Shown here: positions 38,526 through 48,742 of the stretch, piece by piece | How the letters are laid out: the number at the start of each line of letters is the position of its first letter | Numbering within the stretch: position 1 is the first letter of the stretch | Assembly: GCA_964035575.1 (NCBI GenBank) | Contig: OZ037896.1 | Location: forward strand, 868,001 to 932,000 | Direction of reading: 5' to 3' | Source of the DNA: Rhynchopus sp. YZ270_cl-10 | Taxonomy: Eukaryota > Euglenozoa > Diplonemea > Diplonemida > Diplonemidae | Length of the DNA: 64,000 nucleotides | The notes under the pieces: model-generated | What the model was told of the DNA's origin: nothing | The model's database searches: none | What the model saw: the letters and a program-made list of their open reading frames with translations, nothing else | Made by a program: the position numbers and the translations under genes

Positions 38526-40592
38526 CTAGCAATAATCTTCATTGTCTTCGAAACTAGCCTCGTCCAGATCGGTGCATTTGTTGCGAAGTCTCCGCACCCT
38601 CTCAGCAGTCGCATCCTCACAGGTGAAGAAGGTGCTGTCCGCCCCATTGCCTTGGAGGGAAGAGAGTGAGACGGCTGTCCATTTCTCGACGTTTGCGGCA
38701 ACACGTTGCAGCTGAGGGTCAGACGGAGGCGAGAACTCTGCTGAGAGCGCCGCGTACCCAGCCTCCTCGGACCCTACCCCACGCACGGTGCAGGCCTCCA
38801 GCATTTCACAGCATGCGTTTGTTAGCCCAGTTGATTCTAATAGGATGTCCTCCCAATGCGCAGAAAAGTGAAGATTCGCCATGTCAAATACCTGAATAAT
38901 GGTCACCAACGTCTGCGATACCACAGCAAAGACCTGAGGGTACAGCCGAAACTCCACCATCTCTGTATGCCCCCTTCCCCCCTCCCCAATCCGCTCAGGC
39001 GCTAGCAGCGCCTTTATTAGACTGTACATCTCGTAGTTCAACAGCCCTTTTGGGATGGCACGCACCAACACCGCTATCAGAACCGCGACCTTCCACTCCC
39101 GAGAATCGCAGGTTTCTTCCAGCATCCCTTCCACCACCTCTCCAAAGATAACGTGAAGCGCAGCCCTCAAACGGTCTTTCTCGGGAAGCGCTTCGGTGCT
39201 GTCGGTGCCCCAAAAATCAGCGAGGGTTAGTGTACGACCGAACAGAACCAATGGCACTGCGGGCAACGTTGCTTCGATAGGAAGCTTTTGGTAGCCCCCA
39301 GGGAGACGGCGGTATTCGTCTACCAGCTCTCCGTTGCCGAATCGGACGCCATAGAGGCGAAGGCGAATTGCGTAGAGCTCTTCCAATGATACGACGGTGG
39401 GGAGGGATTGGATTTCAAAGATAGGGTCTGCCCACCACTCATGGGAGGACCCGGAGAACATGTCAGATAGATCGCCATCGAGGTCGCCCTGTTTGTATGC
39501 AGAAAGAAACGCTGCCGGTATGCTCGATTTATCAGCAGAAAACTCTGCCGCATTGTAAAACGCACAGTACGGTGCAATTGCATGGAGAACCTGTTCTGCC
39601 TTGGAGTGAAGTTCTTTTTCTTTGTCGAAGCTGATGAGTTGGATGTCTGTGCCATCTGGGTCATTCTGTTCGAAAAAATAATCGATATTATGCGCAAAGT
39701 AGAAAACTCTGAACAACGACTCCACCGCATTCTCCTTGGTATGGCAGGAGAGGTCTGTAAGGTGTCCATCCGTTGTTTCGATGAAGCGGAGAAACTGTGC
39801 GACCAGAGTAACAAAAAGACGCGACGCACAGCTGTGTGGGTGCACAGCAGAGCCGCAGCAGTCGAGCATTGCGTACATCCGTTTCTTCATCTTCTTGGTA
39901 TATCCTGGAAAGAATTTTCCTAAAACAAACTGCAACTCCACCTCCGATGTTTGCGAGCCACATGAATAATCATTACCACATAGGAGACTTACAATCGGAA
40001 GGTGCCCTGGAGAGACCTCAAAGGTTTTCGTTACAAAGTCTGCAGGGAAGCTGCACAGCTCGCTGTTTACAGTGTCGATGAAGTCCTGCGCAAAGATGAC
40101 ATCCACATTCTGGAACAGCAAATCTGTATCAGAAGTGAATACATAAGCGTTCGCCTCTCTCGCATCCGCGGCAAGCTTCGGGTCCGCTTCATCCCAGGTA
40201 TTGAGAATTGATATATTTTCACCCCCCGCGCGGAGCTCCCTCACACAGCCTTTTACTGCCAATTTCAGAAGGGGTAATGAAACACAAAGGGTTCCTTTAC
40301 TTCCTCGTTTGTGTCGTCGGACGATGGAGGTACGTATTTTGCTGTCAGACGAGGTGCCGTCGTAGTACATCCGCACTTCGGCGGAGGTGAGTTTTAGAAA
40401 CCGGTGTAGAAGGCCTTTTATCAGCGCCACGTGTTCTGACATATTCGCAGTCTGTGACGGAGCCTCGACCATTACCCAATACATCAAACCTTCAGCGTCC
40501 ACATAAATGGGTCGATCCACCCTCTCAGGGACAAGCACCTTATGACTACCTCTGAAATGCGCGACCACATCTGCAAAGTGTTTTACACCCAT
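38526..40592 (-). CDS. FEN1/XPG-type PIN nuclease, Asteroid-like
   Basis: 688 residues beginning MGVKHFADVV, the usual start of FEN-family nucleases, where the N-terminus threads the active site. Metal-binding acidic residues are all in place: Asp32 (IYVDAEGLM), Asp78 (MYYDGTSSD), Glu135 and Asp137 (TWDEADPKLA), Asp155 and Asp157 (FTSDTDLLF), Asp208 (LLCGNDY). The rest is long and helical without a clear HhH or PCNA-binding motif, as in Asteroid-type proteins rather than FEN1 itself. Probably a structure-specific nuclease of unknown pathway. Confidence 0.75.
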   Translation of the reverse strand: MGVKHFADVVAHFRGSHKVLVPERVDRPIYVDAEGLMYWVMVEAPSQTANMSEHVALIKGLLHRFLKLTSAEVRMYYDGTSSDSKIRTSIVRRHKRGSKGTLCVSLPLLKLAVKGCVRELRAGGENISILNTWDEADPKLAADAREANAYVFTSDTDLLFQNVDVIFAQDFIDTVNSELCSFPADFVTKTFEVSPGHLPIVSLLCGNDYSCGSQTSEVELQFVLGKFFPGYTKKMKKRMYAMLDCCGSAVHPHSCASRLFVTLVAQFLRFIETTDGHLTDLSCHTKENAVESLFRVFYFAHNIDYFFEQNDPDGTDIQLISFDKEKELHSKAEQVLHAIAPYCAFYNAAEFSADKSSIPAAFLSAYKQGDLDGDLSDMFSGSSHEWWADPIFEIQSLPTVVSLEELYAIRLRLYGVRFGNGELVDEYRRLPGGYQKLPIEATLPAVPLVLFGRTLTLADFWGTDSTEALPEKDRLRAALHVIFGEVVEGMLEETCDSREWKVAVLIAVLVRAIPKGLLNYEMYSLIKALLAPERIGEGGRGHTEMVEFRLYPQVFAVVSQTLVTIIQVFDMANLHFSAHWEDILLESTGLTNACCEMLEACTVRGVGSEEAGYAALSAEFSPPSDPQLQRVAANVEKWTAVSLSSLQGNGADSTFFTCEDATAERVRRLRNKCTDLDEASFEDNEDYC

Positions 40593-40811
40593 TTTTTTTA
40601 AGGGAAAAACCTCCCGCTAAGAATTTGTTTTTTTTCGGTGGAAAGGGAGGTTAAGAGAGAAGGGGGAGAGGTCAAAGAAAAGGATTATAACACCAAAAAA
40701 ATTTTTTTTTCTTTCTTCTTTCCTCTCTAGTCTTAAATGGTAGATACCAAGCCCATTTTGCATTCCCACCCATCACCCCATCCCATTTTCCTCAGAAACC
40801 TTCAATTAAAG

Positions 40812-41885
40812 TTATGAGGCAACTCTTACATTTTGATTTCCAGACCGTCGAAAACACCGATACCGGAACACAAATCCTCCAGCAATAACGAGGAGGAGCG
40901 GCGCACAGTACGGCAACGCAAGCACATTCATACTGAGGGGCAGGCCTGTGTCAGAGGACAATACCTCTATCGCCACCCCACCCGAACCCTTCTCTATCGA
41001 GGAAATCACCTCTTTTGCCTTAGGCACTTCTGACATAGTCTTTACGCTGTCCGATGCTGACGTTATTTTCTCGACCTGAGGTATTTGGTTCTCAGCTTTT
41101 TTTTCTGTGTAGATCGCATCAAACCATCGCGCTGCCATAACCTTCTCTCCGTTCTCGTTCGGGTGCGTTGTGTCAACAGTATGCGTCGCCGCAGAGAACC
41201 CCTTCATCGCCACACCCTTCAACCACTCTACAGACAACGTTGAAACCATAGAGTAAATTAATCTATTGAGATACTCCGTCTGAACGTCATATTGGTTTTG
41301 CGTGATCTGAGCAAGATAGATAATGCAAGAAGGGTACATGCTATGCAAAATTTCTACGACACCCCGAATGTTTTGTAGTGTACTGTTCAGATCTGTTAGA
41401 TGCTTTGATTTTGTCCGTTTTGAACGAATCATATTAATAACATCATTTGTCCCCATATGAACCAATGCGATGTGTGGTGTCATATGCTGTGCACCATTCG
41501 TAAAATTCTTTTTCTTTTCTTCCCAATACTTCAAAAGCTCGAAGGAAGACCAATTGCAATGCCCTTCATGCCTCTGAGAATACCCAGAAGGGACAGAAGA
41601 CACCACCTCCACCTCAGACCGCGGTAGCCCCCGCAAACAGGCCCCATTCCTTGCCCCAACAAACTCCACCTCAACCCCCTTCTCCTTCGCCAACGAATAC
41701 AACCATCGCCTATACGAAACCGAAGGGTGAATCCCCTGGGTGATAGAATCACCTACAGGGACGATACGAAGTGGGGAAGGAAGAGAAGAAGAAGAAGAAG
41801 AGGAGGAGGAGGAGGAGGAGGATCCTAATGCAAAGGAAACAGACGAGAGTGCCAGGGTGAGAGATAGTGTAATATGGGGGTGCAT
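40812..41885 (-). CDS. Secreted, membrane-tethered GDSL/SGNH hydrolase
   Basis: 357 residues. Signal peptide about 1-20, then a 14-residue Ser run that comes from a GAAGAAG/GGAGGAG repeat at 41785-41822. SGNH blocks: VPVGDSITQG (Ser47), LVHMGTNDVI (Asn147) and VDTTHPNENG (Asp238, His241). A C-terminal hydrophobic segment about 325-343 followed by RYRCFRRSG makes a type I anchor with a short basic cytosolic tail. The catalytic part resembles bacterial-type SGNH esterases acting on acylated polysaccharide or lipid. It is unlike the esterase at 23962 in order and motifs, so the two are not recent duplicates. Confidence 0.82.
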   Translation of the reverse strand: MHPHITLSLTLALSSVSFALGSSSSSSSSSSSSSLPSPLRIVPVGDSITQGIHPSVSYRRWLYSLAKEKGVEVEFVGARNGACLRGLPRSEVEVVSSVPSGYSQRHEGHCNWSSFELLKYWEEKKKNFTNGAQHMTPHIALVHMGTNDVINMIRSKRTKSKHLTDLNSTLQNIRGVVEILHSMYPSCIIYLAQITQNQYDVQTEYLNRLIYSMVSTLSVEWLKGVAMKGFSAATHTVDTTHPNENGEKVMAARWFDAIYTEKKAENQIPQVEKITSASDSVKTMSEVPKAKEVISSIEKGSGGVAIEVLSSDTGLPLSMNVLALPYCAPLLLVIAGGFVFRYRCFRRSGNQNVRVAS

Positions 41886-42749
41886 TGTGGGGGAAGAGAA
41901 GGTGTGTGTTTTTTTGTTTCTTAGTTGAAATGACCGCTTTTGTCTTTTTATTTCGCCATTTTATGTGTTATTAGGGCGATGTGTATTCCTGAGACGTTGA
42001 AGGTGGAGGGGGGCGATTTTTTAGGGAGGCTTAGAGAGAGGGGGAGGTAGAGTATTTTTGGTGAAATTCTGATGAAGAAATTAGTTGTTTCATATACTAA
42101 CTATTCTACTGAATAGAAGGTATCTGATGAAGAAATTAGAAAAATCTCGGTCATGGTGATGCACCCTCCAGTAACACAGACAGCCGAAGAAGGGTCTAAA
42201 GTCACACCTTTTTTTTTGTTGAGTGAGAACAGAAAAATTAGAGGCAAATATATGAGCAATAGGTTGTAAAATTGGGGGGGTAGTGGGGGGTATACTTGCT
42301 TTTTTTTTAGGTTCGATCATGTCCAAGAATATGATAGCCTGCAAAATAAGAGTAAAAAAGAGACCACGTGCACAAAAAAAGAACTAAACTGTTGTGGATG
42401 TGGACATGAGAACATAGACACGCGGAGACGCAGAGCGGCTAAAGCAAAACATACAATTGGAAAACGAAGAAGGACGACACAATGAAAAGGAATAGAAAAA
42501 GAAACCTCGGCAGGTGGATGACCCACACAGGATTGCACACTATAATAAAACAGGGGTTTGAGGTGTTTGTTTATACAACACCTTAAACCACAGCAAATTC
42601 AAATGAAAAATAGAAACAACGTTATCGTGTGCGCATCAAAATGACACAAGAAAGGAAGAAAACAGAGAAGATCAGAGAAGGAAACAAACAGAGGTCGTTA
42701 TCACTTCTTTGCCTTCTCTCTTCCTTTCCCTTCCAGGTCTCTGTTATGC
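41886..42749. other. Spacer upstream of the GDSL gene
   Basis: No gene seen. It contains the 38-nt insert with 17-bp flanking direct repeats (42068-42139) and, next to it, one copy of the paired 75-bp GGTGTGACTTTAGACCC sequence (42145-42221). Confidence 0.5.
42068..42139 (+). mobile_element. 38-nt insert flanked by 17-bp direct repeats
   Basis: TCTGATGAAGAAATTAG at 42068-42084 is repeated exactly at 42123-42139. Between them lie 38 nt starting TTGTTTCATATACTAAC and containing the hairpin CTATTC-TACT-GAATAG. Almost the same insert occurs at 46938 (between other direct repeats) and at 47434. Confidence 0.6.
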
Positions 42750-43736
42750 TCAGACAATAGAGGTCACAGGGGACTCGTTCAGGCCGCACTCGTTCGAGCC
42801 GTAGGACACACGGATGTATCCAGACTCTCCCCAGGTCGGTCCCCAGGAGTTCTTGATGATCCAGTAGTCAGCGCCGTATCCGACAATGAGCACTCCGTGG
42901 TCAAGCTGGCATCCGAAGATTCCACAGCAGGTGGTCAGCACTCCTCCGGAGTACGACTGCCACTTCTGGGCGTCAACGGCGATGGAGAGGGGTCCTCCGG
43001 TGGAGACGAAGGTCTTCATCTGTGCCTCGGTGTGGGTGATGTCCTTGTACGACGAGATGGTGGCTCCGACGGGCTTGCCGGTCACGGACTCGCACTCGTG
43101 GCGGATTCCGGTGCCCGACTTGTAGGGGTACGAGTCCTCAGTCACGATGTCTCCGTTGTGGTTCGAGATCAGCCACTTCAGGGCGTTGTCCATCAGTCCT
43201 CCGTTGCAGCCCTGGTCGACCTTGTCGCATGACACAAGCTCCTGCTCGGACACCGAGGTCAGGGTCTTGCCGGACAGCTGCCACTGGCCCTCAATTCCTC
43301 CGGTGGTGGAGAATGCCCAGCACGATCCGCACTGTGCCTGGTTCTTCACGTGGGTCACGGCACCAGCCGACCTCCAGTCCTTCGAGTCGGCAGCGGCAGC
43401 CACCTGCTCCTCAGTGAACATGGCAGGGGGCGACTGCTTCTTCTCCACCTTCATGTTGTGGTACGACTTGAACTCAGCAGCAGACATGTCAGAGAACACG
43501 TTCATCCCGAACTGGGCTCCCTTGGTCTGCTCCTTCTCGAAACGCGACGCCTTCAGCATGTTGGCGGTGAAGATCCCGTAGCGGCGCTGCTCCTCCGCGA
43601 TGCTCGAGTACTGCTTGCCGTGGTCGTTCTTGAAGGTGTTCCACAGAAGCTGCGAGTTGGCACGCACGTACTGCTCAGAGTACCCGTGTGCCTGGCTCGC
43701 CAGGAGGGCACACACAACAAGGGACAGGGTGCGCAT
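42750..43736 (-). CDS. Cathepsin L-like cysteine protease (papain family C1), gene B
   Basis: 328 residues: signal peptide about 1-18; I29 propeptide about 28-92 (LLWNTFKNDHGKQY, MNVFSDMSAAEF); mature enzyme from about 117. Triad Cys139 (QCGSCWAF), His280 (LDHGVLIVGYG), Asn296 (IKNSWG); oxyanion Gln133. A CCGIFGC insertion just before the His loop adds Cys residues absent from gene A. It has the fuller GYGADYW and WGPTWGESGYIRV consensus. Lysosomal or secreted endopeptidase. Gene A has GVTPDYW at the equivalent place, so the two have diverged. Confidence 0.95.
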   Translation of the reverse strand: MRTLSLVVCALLASQAHGYSEQYVRANSQLLWNTFKNDHGKQYSSIAEEQRRYGIFTANMLKASRFEKEQTKGAQFGMNVFSDMSAAEFKSYHNMKVEKKQSPPAMFTEEQVAAAADSKDWRSAGAVTHVKNQAQCGSCWAFSTTGGIEGQWQLSGKTLTSVSEQELVSCDKVDQGCNGGLMDNALKWLISNHNGDIVTEDSYPYKSGTGIRHECESVTGKPVGATISSYKDITHTEAQMKTFVSTGGPLSIAVDAQKWQSYSGGVLTTCCGIFGCQLDHGVLIVGYGADYWIIKNSWGPTWGESGYIRVSYGSNECGLNESPVTSIV

Positions 43737-44732
43737 TGTGAGTTTGTTTTTGTGTCTTTTCTGTCAGTGGTGTGCTTGGTTGGGTTTGGTGTGGTGATGT
43801 GTTGCCATGTGGCGGTCACTAATAGAAGCAAATCTCGGTCATGGTGATGCACCCTCCAGATGGCACAAACAGCCGGTGAAGAAGGGTCTAAAGTCACACC
43901 TTGAAGATGGGTCGTAGGAAAGAAGTGTGACACGTGGCATCTGAAATGGAGTGGGGAAGACACAAGAAAGCAGAGTGGGTGTGGGGGTTCAGCACGTTGC
44001 ATTTTCCTTTCGTATCGCATTTTGCGTTGCGTGCCATTTGCACTCCTTTAGTTTCACGCAACGCTCTTCTAAATTCCTTTGGCTTTCCCTTCCGCCAAAA
44101 TGCGGGGAAAGTTGCTGAACAATGAATGTTCTGCAGCAAGAGAACGTCACGGGCAGACGCACGTTTTTGCACAGTGAGCTACCCGTGTACGCCCGGGGGG
44201 TCTACAAAAGCAATTAAAACACAGAGAAGTTGAAAGTGCAAACGCCTCACCGTTCATCGGCGGACGCAGGTATTTTTTCTCCGAAACAAAAGCAAAGAGA
44301 AGAAAGTAAAAAATAACACAAAGAGAAGTCATGGAGAACAAAGCTAGAAAATAAAGCCACCGCACCGAGCAGTGGAACACGTGCAACCCAAGACACGTGC
44401 ATACAAACATCTTCATATTTCATACATATCAAGTCCACTGCAGTTAAAAAAGGAAAAGAACCTTCATTGAACTACTCTTTTTTTCCTTTGGGTAGTCTTG
44501 TTTTGTGTAAAATAAAAAAAATCAAGAATAAATCATTGCCTCCACCCCTTAGATAGATGATGACGTGGATGTACCACGCCAGGGGCTTCAACAAAGCGCG
44601 AGTAATGTTACAGTTGGTTGCGTTTCCACAACTCGTCTTTTTCTAATACTTCCACACAGCTTCTCTCAACAGTACTGTCACACACATGCTAACAGCTCCA
44701 CAAGGGCAAGGTTCACTGCACTTCACTCACGT
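43737..44732. other. Spacer upstream of cathepsin gene B
   Basis: No gene seen. The second copy of the GGTGTGACTTTAGACCC sequence is at 43829-43905, about 93-170 nt upstream of the start codon. A dispersed TAGTG-CACT-type motif lies at 44226-44273. Confidence 0.45.
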
Positions 44733-46372
<1,640 letters not shown>

Positions 46373-46828
46373 TCAGAGCTGTTCCTTTAGTGCTGCGATG
46401 CGAGATTTTGCGGTGGCGATCTTTTGGCGTGTGGCCTGTTCACGCTCTTGCGCGACTTGTGAACAGGCGCGCTTATGCTTGGCAGACTCTGTGAGCGAGG
46501 CGACCCGCTCCTCAAGCTGTGCGATGTACTGCTTCTGGATGGCTTCCTCTTCTTGGCTCACGGCGATGCGGCGCTGCAGCTCGGCACGACGCTCTTCGCG
46601 TTGTGCGAGCTTGCGTGCCACAAGGTCGTCAGCCATCGTGTTCAGCGTCGCTGTCTGTGCCGCCACCTCGGCGCTCGCACTCTTCAGCTCCTCCTGCGCT
46701 GCCCCCTCCCGTGCCTCTGCCCCCGCCAGCGTGTCGCGGCTCTCCTCCACACGCTGTGACGCAAGTGCACTCACCTCAGCCGCAGCCTTCACCTCCCTCT
46801 CCGCTTCCTTCACATCATCCTGGCTCAT
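46373..46828 (-). CDS. Small coiled-coil protein
   Basis: 151 residues, almost entirely charged helix (Glu, Ala, Lys, Arg, Gln) with heptad-like spacing throughout, and no Pro or Trp. No signal or membrane segment. The ATG is preceded by ACAACACACG on the coding strand, as in other genes of the window. I do not recognise a family; a cytoskeletal or scaffold role is the obvious guess. GC-rich coding sequence in an AT-rich setting supports a real gene. Confidence 0.68.
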   Translation of the reverse strand: MSQDDVKEAEREVKAAAEVSALASQRVEESRDTLAGAEAREGAAQEELKSASAEVAAQTATLNTMADDLVARKLAQREERRAELQRRIAVSQEEEAIQKQYIAQLEERVASLTESAKHKRACSQVAQEREQATRQKIATAKSRIAALKEQL

Positions 46829-46926
46829 CGTGTGTTGTTTTGTCTATGGGGTTTGAGTGATATGAAGTAGAAGTTCTTTAAAAAGACAAACAAGGTGGGG
46901 TTATTGGAGCAGTTTACATTTTTTGC

Positions 46927-46988
46927 ATGCTTGTAAGTTGTTTCGTATACGAACTATTCTACTGAATAGAAGTTTGTATGCTTGTAAG
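46927..46988 (+). mobile_element. 40-nt insert flanked by 11-bp direct repeats
   Basis: ATGCTTGTAAG at 46927-46937 and 46978-46988 brackets TTGTTTCGTATACGAAC... with the CTATTC-TACT-GAATAG hairpin, 33 of the first 35 bases matching the insert at 42085. Confidence 0.6.
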
Positions 46989-47433
46989 GAAAGGGTGCGT
47001 ATTTAAAAAAAAAGAAAAATGGGGGAGTGATGCAGGCCACCGTATTGATTTTGCCCATTTCTTTCCACATGCACCTGAATCAGTTAACAGTAGTTGAAAT
47101 GGACAAAAAGAACCTCGGGGCTGAGATGAAAGGGAAAGGGATAAAATGGAGGGGAAATGGGTAACAAACTAGACACCTCCTGGTTTTTCATACTTCTGGT
47201 GCGAGCACCCGTCATAGAGTGGGAACCATGGCGCCAGACTGTTTAACGTTTGTGTCAGTTTTTTTTGTTTTCTTCTGAATAGGACTTGGCCAACAAAGCA
47301 GTGCTGCTCTGTGCCAGGCTCTAAAACAAAGAAACGGTCCGTAAGAGTACATGGTGTGGCTGACGACCCCAAAATAGCAGAAAGTAGCACAAAATAGCAC
47401 CCCCTTTCAGCCACACCATTACACCCACAAAAG

Positions 47434-47465
47434 TTGTTTCATATACTGTCTATTCTACTGAATAG
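47434..47465 (+). repeat. Third copy of the TTGTTTC hairpin insert
   Basis: TTGTTTCATATACTGTCTA then the same hairpin ending GAATAG. No flanking direct repeat seen here. Confidence 0.55.
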
Positions 47466-48008
47466 GTATAATAGGGTACACTAAATGTACCTGATGGTTT
47501 CTGTCGTAGAGCACTAACTTCTGCACAAACATGAACCTATCCAAAAACTGAGATCCCCGAACTTCTGGAGAACAGGAAGCTGAGGGGTTTTTTTTGGCAT
47601 GTTTTCATAAACATTTCCGCCTAATGCAAGGAATTCGACGTAAAAACCAAGAATTTTTTTTTTTGAGAGGAATTTTTCTTTGGATGAACAGTGATTTTCC
47701 TGGTTATTTTCCTGTACACTTTCCACCGTCCTTTTTCGTCCTTTTTCCCATATTGAAAAAAGACGAAAAAGACGTAGAGGATGAAAAAGGACAAGGGGTG
47801 TTCTTAGGTGGTGGGGTGTGGGGGAAAAGTCAAAAAAGATATTATTTTCAATCGAAAGATGGAGCTTTGTCCATCAGCGAGATAAGGAGCGAACAGAAAA
47901 AAAAAGGGCGGGGCGGGGGAACAGCTTGCGTGTGAAGTTGCTGAAACACCTCAGACTGACCTCCGTACAATACCAGTCCCCGGAAGAAAGCACGAAGTGT
48001 CCCTTGAA

Positions 48009-48150
48009 AAAAAAGAGAGAGGCTGAAAGTGCACATCTCACCGTACACCGGCGGGACGCAGGCACTATAATGTAAAATGTAGTTGTTGATGCAGGCCACG
48101 TACGATGCCAGCCATCCGGATGAAAGCACAAAGTACCTGCGGCCTACAAC
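48009..48150 (-). repeat. SINE-like composite, fullest copy
   Basis: On the minus strand: CTGTTGTAGGCCGCAGGTAC, then TTTCATCCGGATGGCTGGCA, then GGCCTGCATCAACAACTACA, then TAGTGCCTGCGTC...GTGCACTTTCAG, then a T tract. The first half recurs at 56340-56415 and 34340-34425; the second half recurs at least ten times in the window. Confidence 0.5.
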
Positions 48151-48742
48151 AGTAGATGTAAAAAGGAAACCTTCCCTGTTTTCAAAAAGTTCTGATGATC
48201 ATCAACAGAACCTTGTTAGGTGGCGGCCCCCCTTGCTTTAGCCTTTAGTGGTCTTGCTATTGCAATAGTAGGTTAGTACACAATAAACAAAAAGCAAGGT
48301 GGGCGCACCACTCAAACGAAATGAACAGAACACAAAAGGGGGCACCCTGGTATCTCATTACACCCCCCCCTGACGTTGGTCTCCCTACATGCTTGAGAGG
48401 CCGGGGAATCACTTTGGAGCCAAACAGCTCATACGAGGATACCTCCCCTAAAACAGAAAAGACAAATGAAGTGATGCACGAAGGAATGGAAGCAGTGTCG
48501 TCCTATAGGTGAAGCAGAACCGAAGTCCTGGCCTGACCGTGTGTCGCTGTTTAATGCTGTGGGTGCGAGCACCCGTCATAGCATGGGGAAGCCACGTCCC
48601 AGCATTTATATACCCTGCCAGGGTTTAACTTTGCATAGGGAAGGGGCAGGGACGTTTAGCACCCTGAGGACAAGGGGGAGAGTCCCGCATACCCAAAAAG
48701 AAAGACAAAGGCTATGCACTGGTGGAGAACATCTTCTTCCCG

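Larger units (their letters stand above)
46829..48742. other. 1.9-kb repeat-rich spacer
   Basis: No gene seen. It carries two copies of the TTGTTTC insert (46938-46977, 47434-47465), two copies of a GTGCGAGCACCCGTCATAG sequence (47199-47236, 48562-48602), the fullest SINE-like composite (48009-48150) and a CTATTGCAATAG palindrome near 48258. Confidence 0.5.
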
